A stretch of DNA of 64,000 nucleotides from Halanaerobium kushneri (lineage in GTDB: Bacteria > Bacillota > Halanaerobiia > Halanaerobiales > Halanaerobiaceae): assembly GCF_900156285.1 (NCBI RefSeq), contig NZ_FTNC01000013.1, positions 16,951 through 80,950 of the forward strand, in the 5' to 3' direction. How positions within the stretch are numbered: the first letter of the stretch is position 1; each line of letters opens with the position of its first letter. The translations under genes were made by a program, and so were the position numbers. Shown piece by piece: positions 37,051 to 44,432 of the stretch. The notes beneath the pieces were generated by a model. That model was not told the DNA's origin and made no database searches. It worked only from the letters and a program-made list of their open reading frames with translations.

Positions 37051-38275
37051 ATAATTTACCTCCAATCTCTAAATCAGTTTGATAATTTTCAATAACTGAA
37101 ATTATAAAATTAAGAGAAGATTGCCCCAGTCCACAGCGAGCTGCCAGTCTAATTGTATTACCAATATCCGAAACTAATTCCGCATCTATTTTTTTACCAT
37201 CATTTTTAAATGATTTGAGTATTTTATTAATCTGTCTATTTCCTTCACGACAGGGGAAACAGGTTCCACAGGTTTCATCCATATAGAATCTAGATACATT
37301 TAACATTAGATCTAATAAGTCATGCTTTTTACTGACTGCGATAACTGCACCAGAGCCAAGACTATTTCCTCGTTTTTCAAAATCCTGATAGCTGTAGGGA
37401 AAATCTAAATTTTCAGATTTAATTATTGCAGTTGAAATTCCGCCAGGTATGACAAATCTTAAATTTTCTCCTTCTTTTAAACCTCCACCCAGGTCATAAA
37501 TAATTTCTTTTAAAGTGACGCTGGCAAACTCAACTTCGTACAAGCCAGGTTTATTCAAATCACCACTTAAACACAGAAGTTTTGTTCCCCGACTCCCCTT
37601 AATACCAAGTTGAGAAAATTCTTCAGAATCAGGGTTCAAAATCTCTGCAGTACAGCATAGACTTTCAACATTATTTACTACTGTTGGCTGATTATATAGA
37701 CCTTTTTCAATTGGGTAAGGTGGTTTAATCCTTGAACGACCTCGTTTTCCCTCAATGGAATTTATTAATGAAGTCTCATCACCACAGACATATGCCCCTG
37801 CACCTCTGATTAATTTTAATTCTAATTTAAAGTCACTACCCTCAAAATAATCATCTAAAATTTTTTCTTTCCTTGCAGCTTCAATTGTTTTTAAAAAAAC
37901 ATCTATTGCTTTTGAATATTCACCCCGAATATAAATATATGCTTTATCTGCTCCCACAGCATAAGCTGCAATCATAATTCCTTCTAGAACTTTAAGTGGT
38001 CTCTCTTCTAAAAGATATCTATCCTTAAATGTTCCCGGTTCACCTTCATCACCATTACAGACAATAAATTTTTGTTCAGCCTTAATATCTGCTGCCATTT
38101 CCCATTTGATTCCTGTTGGAAAACCAGCTCCACCCCGGCCCTTTAACTCTGACTCTTTGACTTTCTTGATTGTATTTTCTCTGCCCAACTTTAGGGCATT
38201 TTTTATTGCCTTAAATTCATAACCGTATATATCCAGTAACTTATCACCTTTTAGATATAATTTTTCCTGTATCAT
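37043..38275 (-). CDS. hydB: NADH-binding NuoF-like hydrogenase subunit HydB (compact)
   Basis: Binds NADH and FMN and feeds electrons to HydA. The 410-aa protein has the FMN/NADH motifs GRGGAGFPTGIKWEM and GDEGEPGTFKDRYLLE, the segment GAGAYVCGDETSLINSIEG and the [4Fe-4S] ligands CGTCFPCREG...RCGLGQ. It lacks both the N-terminal thioredoxin-like domain and the C-terminal two-cluster ferredoxin domain of the ~600-aa HydB of bifurcating enzymes. It is the middle gene of hydCBA. Start ATG with AAGGAG. Confidence 0.92.
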   Translation of the reverse strand: MIQEKLYLKGDKLLDIYGYEFKAIKNALKLGRENTIKKVKESELKGRGGAGFPTGIKWEMAADIKAEQKFIVCNGDEGEPGTFKDRYLLEERPLKVLEGIMIAAYAVGADKAYIYIRGEYSKAIDVFLKTIEAARKEKILDDYFEGSDFKLELKLIRGAGAYVCGDETSLINSIEGKRGRSRIKPPYPIEKGLYNQPTVVNNVESLCCTAEILNPDSEEFSQLGIKGSRGTKLLCLSGDLNKPGLYEVEFASVTLKEIIYDLGGGLKEGENLRFVIPGGISTAIIKSENLDFPYSYQDFEKRGNSLGSGAVIAVSKKHDLLDLMLNVSRFYMDETCGTCFPCREGNRQINKILKSFKNDGKKIDAELVSDIGNTIRLAARCGLGQSSLNFIISVIENYQTDLEIGGKLYA

Positions 38276-38311
38276 AATCTCACTCCTTAATGAGGATTAC
38301 AAATCAAATAA

Positions 38312-38743
38312 TTATAAGCAGTTATTTAAAATTTCAAGAGCCGTGTTTTTATTCACTTTTTTATATATTTTATTATTAACCATCATGACAGGACCTTCAC
38401 CACAGTGGCCCAGACACTCTACTATTTCCAGGGTGAATTTTTTATCTTCTGTAGTCTGATGGCTTTCTAAATTTAGAAAAGATTTTACAGCATTTAAAAC
38501 AGAATCAGATTGATTAAGATGACAGGATATACTATCACAAATTCTAATTATATATTTACCTGTTGGTTCAGTATAAAACATAGAATAAAAAGATATAACA
38601 CCATATACATTGGCTCTCGGCAGCATATATTTTTCTGCCAGATTTTCAATCTCAATTTCTGGAATATAACCATAACTGTTTTGAATTTCATGCAATTTTT
38701 CTAAAAGACTCTCCCGGTAAAATAAAGATTTAACTTCATTCAT
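38312..38743 (-). CDS. hydC: NuoE-like [2Fe-2S] hydrogenase subunit HydC
   Basis: Thioredoxin-like ferredoxin subunit, 143 aa, slightly short for NuoE. The four cluster cysteines are in CDSISC and ECLGHCGEGP. The N-terminal helical region YGYIPEIEIENLAEKY and the ANVYGVISFYSMF segment are typical. First gene of the hydCBA operon, with AGGAGGGGG before the ATG. Confidence 0.93.
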   Translation of the reverse strand: MNEVKSLFYRESLLEKLHEIQNSYGYIPEIEIENLAEKYMLPRANVYGVISFYSMFYTEPTGKYIIRICDSISCHLNQSDSVLNAVKSFLNLESHQTTEDKKFTLEIVECLGHCGEGPVMMVNNKIYKKVNKNTALEILNNCL

Positions 38744-38759
38744 TTAATCCCCCTCCTTT

Positions 38760-38777
38760 TTGTGATAAATTTAACTA
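38760..38777. promoter_or_regulatory. Possible Rex (redox-sensing repressor) operator before hydC
   Basis: The 18-base site on the plus strand begins with the half-site TTGTGA and agrees at about 14 of 18 positions with a palindromic Rex-type site (TTGTGA-N6-TCACAA). It lies between the promoter and the ribosome binding site of hydC. Rex control of NADH-linked hydrogenases is known elsewhere; here it is a sequence-based guess with one strong and one weak half-site. Confidence 0.4.
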
Positions 38778-38808
38778 ATTTTGTTATACTTTCATGAATT
38801 TTCAGACT

Positions 38809-38837
38809 ATTGTACTCACAAGGTACCTTTAATCCAA
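38809..38837 (-). promoter_or_regulatory. Promoter of hydCBA
   Basis: Minus strand: -35 TTGGAT (38832-38837), 17-base spacer, -10 TACAAT (38809-38814). A second -10-like TATAAC lies at 38783-38788 but has a poor -35. Confidence 0.6.
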
Positions 38838-38941
38838 ATTTCTCTAAGTTAATAATATCACATCTCAACCATTATAAGCAAATGTTATTAACTTGGTTAA
38901 ATATAAAAAAATTGAAAATTAACTATTATCTTAATAATAAA

Positions 38942-38987
38942 CTCAAACTTAGCACTCTAAGAATCTTTTGGCAAGTGCGAAGTTTGA
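38942..38987 (-). terminator. Terminator-like hairpin after the antiporter gene
   Basis: A 15-bp nearly perfect stem (CTCAAACTT.GCACT and its complement, one mismatch) lies 10 bases past the antiporter stop and is followed by TTTATTATT on the minus strand. Confidence 0.65.
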
Positions 38988-38996
38988 GATAGCAAC

Positions 38997-40187
38997 TTAT
39001 AAATTAGAATCGGCTTTTAACCAGTGACTACCAGCAGTTTTAATTGCAACCGCCCCCAGCGGTGCTGTAACAACAATCGATAAAACGGCCAGAGCCAGAA
39101 TTAGATCTCCAGAAGCCACACCAGCTGCAAGTGGAATAGCTCCTATTGCTGCCTGAACTGTAGCTTTAGGGGTATAGGCCAGTACACAAAAAACTCTTTC
39201 CTTTAAATTGAGCTGTGTTCCTGCAAGAGAGATAAAAACTCCAATAGACCTAGCACTTAAACCTATTGCAATAATAATTAAGCCTAATAAACCTGATTCA
39301 AGGGCAAGCTGAACATTAACTTCAGCCCCAATTAAAACAAATAACATTAGTTCTGCAAAAACCCAAATTTTATTAAATTTAGATGATAGTCTTTTTCCTA
39401 AAATAGAATAGCGTTCCTGAATTACAAAGCCAATTACCATTATACCTAATAAAGTAGCAATTGGAATAATTCCATCCAGTAAATTTTCCAAAGAATTCAT
39501 TAAAATACCAAAACTTAAAATCAAAAGTGCTTTTTTTGTATCACGAATATGATATTTTTTAAAAATATAGATTAAAAATAAAGCAATAGCTGTTCCCAGA
39601 ATAATCCCCAACAAAATGGCAACCGGTACATTTAAAATCTGTCTGAATATATTAATCTGTTGTCCACCATAAATACTTAAAAATGCAGAAAATATTGTAA
39701 TTGCTACAACATCGTCAACCGAAGCACCTGTTAAGACTAAAGTGGGAATTCCTTTATCTGCACCTTTCCCCTGATCAATTAAAGCTAACATCTGAGGCAC
39801 AACTACAGCTGGGGAAACAGCTGCAATTATAAAAGCCAGAATACCCGCTTCCACAAATTCAAAATTCAAAAAATAAACAGCAGCTAAAATAACAGCTGCT
39901 CCCTCCATTAAACCGGGAATAAAACTCAATTTTACTGCCGGAACACCAACTTTTTTTAGAGTTTCTTTTTCAATTCCCAGTCCTGCTCTAATTAAAATTA
40001 CTATTAAAGCAATCATTCTTAAATCCGAAGATATGTTTAAAATATCCTGGCTTATCAGATCAAAACCATATGGCCCCAACAAAATTCCAATTAACAACAT
40101 TCCCAGCAGAGCGGGTAATTTTAAACGATCAAAAAATCTACCAAATAATAAAGCAAATAATATAATTAAAGCTAAACTTAAAGCCAA
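38997..40187 (-). CDS. CPA-family cation:proton antiporter, fluoride-riboswitch-controlled
   Basis: Polytopic transporter, 396 aa with ~11-13 helices and no C-terminal RCK or USP domain. It opens LALIILFALLFGRFFDRLKLPALLGMLLIGI, the usual Na+/H+-exchanger start. The ion-binding segment is GASVDDVVAITIFSAF, with a DD pair as in CPA2-type exchangers, preceded by FIIAAVSPAVVVPQMLA. The start is TTG, with AGGAG 8 bases upstream. The upstream leader is a fluoride riboswitch with its own terminator, so expression should rise with fluoride. The family suggests Na+(K+)/H+ exchange; the riboswitch suggests a role in fluoride stress. Whether it moves F- itself is unknown. Confidence 0.87.
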   Translation of the reverse strand: MALSLALIILFALLFGRFFDRLKLPALLGMLLIGILLGPYGFDLISQDILNISSDLRMIALIVILIRAGLGIEKETLKKVGVPAVKLSFIPGLMEGAAVILAAVYFLNFEFVEAGILAFIIAAVSPAVVVPQMLALIDQGKGADKGIPTLVLTGASVDDVVAITIFSAFLSIYGGQQINIFRQILNVPVAILLGIILGTAIALFLIYIFKKYHIRDTKKALLILSFGILMNSLENLLDGIIPIATLLGIMVIGFVIQERYSILGKRLSSKFNKIWVFAELMLFVLIGAEVNVQLALESGLLGLIIIAIGLSARSIGVFISLAGTQLNLKERVFCVLAYTPKATVQAAIGAIPLAAGVASGDLILALAVLSIVVTAPLGAVAIKTAGSHWLKADSNL

Positions 40188-40262
40188 AGTAATCTCTCCT
40201 CTCTTAATCTTTTGTAGCCTATGCTTAGAAATAATTTTTAAATAACTGGTAACAAATGCAAT

Positions 40263-40355
40263 AAAAAAAGGCCCCTATCTAGATAGGGTAAACCCTAAAA
40301 AGATAGGAGCCATCAACTGCTATTTAACAGTGGTTAAAGGGGGAGCTCCATCCCC
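40263..40355 (-). ncRNA. Fluoride riboswitch (crcB motif) with intrinsic terminator
   Basis: Minus strand from 40355: P1 GGGG/CCCC encloses AUGGAGCU. The GGAGC loop can pair with GCUCC in the 3' part (UGAUGGCUCCUA) to form the family's pseudoknot. P2 is ACUGUU-AAAU-AGCAGU. This layout parallels the T. petrophila fluoride aptamer element by element. The 3' aptamer strand GGCUCCUAUCU can alternatively pair with AGAUAGGGGCC (40270-40280), followed by seven U, giving a terminator. Ligand binding would therefore switch the gene on. The aptamer begins right at the stop codon (40356-40358) of the upstream aminotransferase. Confidence 0.93.
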
Positions 40356-41492
40356 TTAATTCATTTTATTTACAAAAATTTTATGTAATTCAACATTTAA
40401 CCCAAAACCTAGTTCTCTTAAACTGTGGTCAAATGCTTTTAAAGTTCTGTAAAGTTTTTCTTCGTAACAATTTTCTCCCATATGACCAATCCGAATTAAT
40501 TTATCTTCAAACTCTCCTAGAGAAGCTGCAATCATTACATTATGACTTTCTGTCATCAGCTGATTTAATTCCTGATAACTTATACCTTCTGGTATTTCAA
40601 TTGCAGTCACTGTGTCAGAATAACCATTTTCAGCATATAAATTTAAATTAGATTCCTTGATAGCATGTCTGACTGCACTGGCAATTTTACTGTGACGCTT
40701 AAATACTTCTTTATCTGCCAGCCACTTATTTAAAGCAGCATCCAGAGCATAAATATCACTAACTGCCTGAGTATAGGGAAAATATTTTTCTTCATACCAA
40801 TTCTGCCAGAGCTGTAAATTAGTATAATAACCTCTAACAGCTGTTTTTCGGTTATTAACTGCCTCCCAGGCTGCATCACTAACACTCATAAAAGTAAGTC
40901 CTGGTGGTACAGAAAGACACTTTTGCGAACCACCGAGTATTATATCAATTCCCCAGTTATCTACTTCAATAGGTACACCACCAATTGCAGAAACAGAATC
41001 TACAACTGATAAAATATTATATTCATTTAATAAACTGGTGATTGCTTCAGCATTATTTATTACCCCAGTAGGAGTTTCACAGTGAACAAAGGTAGCAAAT
41101 TTAAAATCATGTTCCTCTGCCAGCTTTGCTTCTAATTTATCGATATCAATCTCTTTATTATAGGGGAATTCCCATCTTATAACCTCTGCCCCATAAAGAT
41201 CAGCAAAATCTGCAAAGCCTCTGCCAAAGATTCCATTGTCCAGGACTAAAACTCTATCCCCGGGCTCAATTAGAGAAGCACAGGCAGACTCAAGGCCTAA
41301 AATTCCCTCCCCACTCATAATAATCACATCATTTTTTGTCCTTAATATCTGCTGCAGTTTTGAACTAACATCCAGGTAAAAATCAAAAAAATCAGGATCA
41401 AGATCCGGGTTGGTAATTTTGCGGCTCATCGCCCGTCTAACTTCTTCGCTGACCTCAGTTGGACCGGGTGTCATTATTAATAAATCACTCAC
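40356..41492 (-). CDS. Class V PLP-dependent aminotransferase (alanine/serine-glyoxylate type)
   Basis: PLP enzyme of the AgxT/PucG/SgaA group, ~378 aa. The N-terminal MTPGPTEVSEEVRRAM is characteristic. The PLP site has SGEGILGLESA, VDSVSAIGGVPIEVD and the Schiff-base Lys in GGSQKCLSVPPG. The likely reaction is transamination between alanine or serine and glyoxylate. The GTG at 41490-41492 has GGGAG 8 bases upstream; a GTG at 41505-41507 lies inside that site. Its stop codon abuts the fluoride aptamer, and a weak promoter for the next gene may lie in its last codons (TTGAAT 40388-40393, TAAAAT 40363-40368, 19-base spacer). Confidence 0.9.
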   Translation of the reverse strand: MSDLLIMTPGPTEVSEEVRRAMSRKITNPDLDPDFFDFYLDVSSKLQQILRTKNDVIIMSGEGILGLESACASLIEPGDRVLVLDNGIFGRGFADFADLYGAEVIRWEFPYNKEIDIDKLEAKLAEEHDFKFATFVHCETPTGVINNAEAITSLLNEYNILSVVDSVSAIGGVPIEVDNWGIDIILGGSQKCLSVPPGLTFMSVSDAAWEAVNNRKTAVRGYYTNLQLWQNWYEEKYFPYTQAVSDIYALDAALNKWLADKEVFKRHSKIASAVRHAIKESNLNLYAENGYSDTVTAIEIPEGISYQELNQLMTESHNVMIAASLGEFEDKLIRIGHMGENCYEEKLYRTLKAFDHSLRELGFGLNVELHKIFVNKMN

Positions 41493-41725
41493 AAAAATCA
41501 CTCCCACAATTTTACGGTCTAATATAGATTTTATAACTTTTTATAGGAGATTGTCAAGCTAATTATTGAAAGAAATAGCCCTAACATTTCTGATTTAAAG
41601 TGATTATAGTTAAATAGGAACTACAAACTCTTTTTTTGAAGTATTAATCAAATTTTAATATTTTGCAGTAAAAATAGCCAGTTTGAACTTTCAGACTAAA
41701 TATTAAATTTTCTCCGCCAGTAATT

Positions 41726-42589
41726 TTATGTTTTTTCCCTTATCTTAAACTCAAGCAAAAACAAAGGAAGCAAAAAAGCACTCAACATAATAACAGCCAG
41801 TGCGATTGCCTGAGTTATATTGGTCTGACTAAGACTATAAATAGCTGTAGTTAGTGTTTGAGTTTTACCGCTCATATTGCCAGCAAAAATAATTGTTGCT
41901 CCAAATTCCCCAGCAGCTCTAAGGACAGAAATAATTAACGCAGTAATAAATCCTCTCCCACTCAGAGGTAAATATACTTTAAATAACAGATCTTTTTCGG
42001 CAGCTCCTTCAACTAGAGCAGCCTCAATTATATTTTTATTAACTGCTGCAAAAGAGTTTTTTAAAGTATGAATAAATAGAGGCAGCATAACAAATACCTG
42101 AACAATGATTAAAGCTGTAAAGGTAAAAGCCAGGTTGTCAGTCAGTTTAGATAAAATTCCTCTGCTGCCAAAAGTTAATAGTAAAGCCAGGCCAGTAATA
42201 CTTGGAGGAAGCAGTAGTGGAAGACTGATGACTATATTTATCACTTTATTTATATTTCTATTTTTACGACTGCTAAAATAACTAAATGGGACCCCTAAAA
42301 CAATTGTTAATAGAGCTGAAATACTTAATGACAAAAAAGTAATTTTAAAAGCTGATAAAATATCCATACTTTTAAATATGCTGATAATTTCTGCAGCTGA
42401 ACTTTCTACAAATAAAGAAAGAATTATGAGTGAAATAAAGAGGATACTTAAAACTGCAGGGATCAAAATTAATAACTCATCGGAAAAGGTAAATTTCTCA
42501 GGCTTCGAAAAATAATCCGGTGGAAATAAAGAAATTCTTTGCTGTTTTCTTTTTTGATTTTCTGTATCCAGAACTAAATCCTTACTCAT
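41726..42589 (-). CDS. modB: Molybdate/tungstate-type ABC transporter permease
   Basis: Inner-membrane permease, 287 aa. It has an extra hydrophilic N-terminal stretch of ~35 residues, then six helices and the EAA loop EAALVEGAAEKDLLFKVYLPLSGRG. GEFGATIIFAGNMSGKTQTL is characteristic of ModB/WtpB permeases. It overlaps modA by 8 bases. No ModC ATPase follows; the next 218 bases are empty, and then the aminotransferase begins. The ATPase must be encoded elsewhere. Confidence 0.88.
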   Translation of the reverse strand: MSKDLVLDTENQKRKQQRISLFPPDYFSKPEKFTFSDELLILIPAVLSILFISLIILSLFVESSAAEIISIFKSMDILSAFKITFLSLSISALLTIVLGVPFSYFSSRKNRNINKVINIVISLPLLLPPSITGLALLLTFGSRGILSKLTDNLAFTFTALIIVQVFVMLPLFIHTLKNSFAAVNKNIIEAALVEGAAEKDLLFKVYLPLSGRGFITALIISVLRAAGEFGATIIFAGNMSGKTQTLTTAIYSLSQTNITQAIALAVIMLSAFLLPLFLLEFKIREKT

Positions 42590-43367
42590 TTGTTTTCACT
42601 CTCTTAAAATTATATTTTGAAAATATTTTTTGTGCTGCATTACTTAAAATATAATTATAAACTTTTTCTGATCCTGATGTAGAATTATAACTTAATCCCA
42701 TATAATATTTTGCTTCTATATTATATTTTGCAGGGATTTTAACTCGATATAAATCCTGATCATCATTATAATCACTTAAATAGACAATCCCTGCATCAGC
42801 TGCTCCCAGTTTAACTTTGTTCAATACACTTTTTACATCAAATTCTCTGGAAACTATTGAAGAATTAAAGTCTGTTTTAATTTTTTGTCTAATTTTTGGA
42901 TCAGCAATTGAATCTAAAAAGTTTTTGATCATTTTGCCGGTATAATCGCCAACAGGAACAGATCTATCAGCAAGCAGTAAAGAATAATCACTGCTTATTA
43001 ATTGTTCCAGATTATTTATTTTCTCATTTTGAGAATTTATTATAATAATCAATTCATTTCTGGCAAAAATCGTTTCTTTTGCTATTATATTTTCACGGGA
43101 TAACTGATTTAAATAATTATAGTTTGCAGATAAAAAGAGATCAAAATCTACTCCCATTTTTATTTGACTGAAAAGCATCTGACTTCCTGCATAATTAATT
43201 TCCAAGCTATAATCTCTGCTTTCTGCCTCAAATTTATCTTTTATCTCATTTAAAGGTTCCTGCAAACTGGAAGCTGCCATTATTCTAAATGTTGAAACAG
43301 CAGTTACTTCTGTAGTCAAAATAAATATAATTAAAATAATTAATATAATTATCTTTTTCTTTGCCAT
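42582..43367 (-). CDS. modA: Molybdate/tungstate-binding periplasmic protein
   Basis: Solute-binding protein, ~261 aa. An N-terminal signal sequence (KKKIIILIILIIFILT...) has an SPase I-like end and no lipobox cysteine. The body has the ModA opening FRIMAASSLQEPLNEIKDKFE, then NYAGSQMLFSQIKMGVDFDLFLSA, and near the end LGAADAGIVYLSDY, the conserved oxyanion-site tyrosine region. The ATG at 43365-43367 has GGTGGAG upstream, and an earlier in-frame start lies within that site. Molybdate versus tungstate cannot be decided here. It is preceded by a ModE-type operator. Confidence 0.88.
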   Translation of the reverse strand: MAKKKIIILIILIIFILTTEVTAVSTFRIMAASSLQEPLNEIKDKFEAESRDYSLEINYAGSQMLFSQIKMGVDFDLFLSANYNYLNQLSRENIIAKETIFARNELIIIINSQNEKINNLEQLISSDYSLLLADRSVPVGDYTGKMIKNFLDSIADPKIRQKIKTDFNSSIVSREFDVKSVLNKVKLGAADAGIVYLSDYNDDQDLYRVKIPAKYNIEAKYYMGLSYNSTSGSEKVYNYILSNAAQKIFSKYNFKRVKTNE

Positions 43368-43394
43368 CCGGCTCCACCTCATTAAAAATTAACC

Positions 43395-43418
43395 CGTTAT
43401 ACCCAACCTCACATAACG
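43395..43418. promoter_or_regulatory. ModE-type operator before modA
   Basis: Inverted repeat CGTTAT-N12-ATAACG, with the same half-sites and spacing as the E. coli modA operator bound by molybdate-ModE. It lies 27 bases upstream of the modA ATG. The modE gene is not in the window. The match is seen in the sequence; binding is inferred. Confidence 0.75.
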
Positions 43419-43553
43419 AATTTAAAAATATATTCAATTTCCAGAATTATTTCTCTATTTATGTATATTCTTGATCAACAATAATTATCCTCTATTTTGT
43501 AAAAATCAAAATTATTATAAAGACAAAATATCCTATTAACCCAGCTTAAGAAC

Positions 43554-43582
43554 TTGCAATAAATGCCTGTTTTTCCTATACT
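43554..43582 (+). promoter_or_regulatory. Promoter of the membrane protein gene at 43605
   Basis: -35 TTGCAA (43554-43559), 17-base spacer, -10 TATACT (43577-43582), about 20 bases before the GGAGGTGAT ribosome binding site. Confidence 0.75.
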
Positions 43583-43604
43583 TAAGTAAATTAGTTCTCT
43601 GGAG

Positions 43605-44327
43605 GTGATTCCAATTAATAGTCAGGAAAACTTTCAAAAAGTTCAACAAGAAAATGATAAGTCAATTCCCTTCATTATCAGCAGCTCTTATCTTTTAAGC
43701 TTTTTATTAATTAGACTGGCTGTAATGATAGCTGGTTCTGCAGGTAGTGCAGCATCCAATGCTGCTAAGACTGGTGATATAAAGTTTTATATAGGTTCCA
43801 ATATTATACTTTTTGGTTATCATATTCATCACCTGTATATTGGAATTGCATTAATTGCTCTGGCAGGTTGGTTTTCTATAACCAGGACACAATTTATTGA
43901 CCAGAGGGATAATGCTCTAATTTATGGTATTGGTCTTGGTTTATTTATGGATGAAATTGGATTGCTTTTAAGTTGGGGAAATTACTGGAATAGTTCAACT
44001 TATCTCCTTAGTTTATTACTTGGTGGAATATTTTTAAATATAATATTCTTTCCAGATTTTTGGAAAGACCTGCGGTCACATCTTGGCGAATTTAATCCTA
44101 AAAACAAAATATTAAAACATTATAATTCAAATGCTTTTGTTCTGGGGGTGGATAAATTGGCAAACAAAGCTGATAAAACTAGCAAAGTTAGTTTAGTATT
44201 TTCTGGATTAATATATATTATTGTAGGAATCTTAATTATTTCCAATCCAGAACTTGTATACTACTGGGTGGCAGGTGGTTTTTTCCTTCAGGGGCTGACA
44301 AAACTGGTAGAAGCCTGGAAAGAATAA
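43605..44327 (+). CDS. Conserved integral membrane protein of unknown function (HIHH motif)
   Basis: I do not recognise this family. About 240 aa with ~6 hydrophobic segments. Noticeable features: a His cluster GYHIHHLYIG at the start of a helix (residues ~66-75), an acidic pair in GLFMDEIGLLLSWG within a later helix, and a C-terminal two-helix region ending LVEAWKE. The His and Asp/Glu residues inside membrane segments could bind metal or conduct ions; this is a guess. The frame opens at GTG 43605-43607, but that codon lies within the perfect Shine-Dalgarno sequence GGAGGTGAT. The next suitably spaced in-frame codon is ATT at 43614, and the first ATG is ~38 codons in. Monocistronic with its own promoter, divergent from modA. 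Confidence 0.8.
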   Translation: MIPINSQENFQKVQQENDKSIPFIISSSYLLSFLLIRLAVMIAGSAGSAASNAAKTGDIKFYIGSNIILFGYHIHHLYIGIALIALAGWFSITRTQFIDQRDNALIYGIGLGLFMDEIGLLLSWGNYWNSSTYLLSLLLGGIFLNIIFFPDFWKDLRSHLGEFNPKNKILKHYNSNAFVLGVDKLANKADKTSKVSLVFSGLIYIIVGILIISNPELVYYWVAGGFFLQGLTKLVEAWKE

Positions 44328-44351
44328 AATAATCTGTTTAAAATTTATATA

Positions 44352-44427
44352 TGGAGCCGATGACAGGACTTGAACCTGCAGCCTTCGGTTTACGATACCA
44401 CTGCTCTACCATTTGAGCTACACCGGC
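44352..44427 (-). tRNA. tRNA-Thr (anticodon CGT)
   Basis: 76 bases including CCA. Acceptor GCCGGTG / CATCGGC with one G-U pair, D-arm GCTC/GAGC, anticodon loop ATCGTAA giving CGT (reads ACG), T-arm GCAGG-TTCAAGT-CCTGT, 3' TCCA. The anticodon stem has one mismatch at its base. It lies only 5 bases after the degV stop in the same direction and has no clear terminator between, so it may be processed from a shared transcript. Confidence 0.95.
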
Positions 44428-44432
44428 TTTTT

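Noticed and set aside
38810..38992. Plus-strand frame of 60 codons between hydC and the antiporter
   Set aside because: It covers the hyd promoter and the antiporter terminator hairpin and has no ribosome binding site or family.
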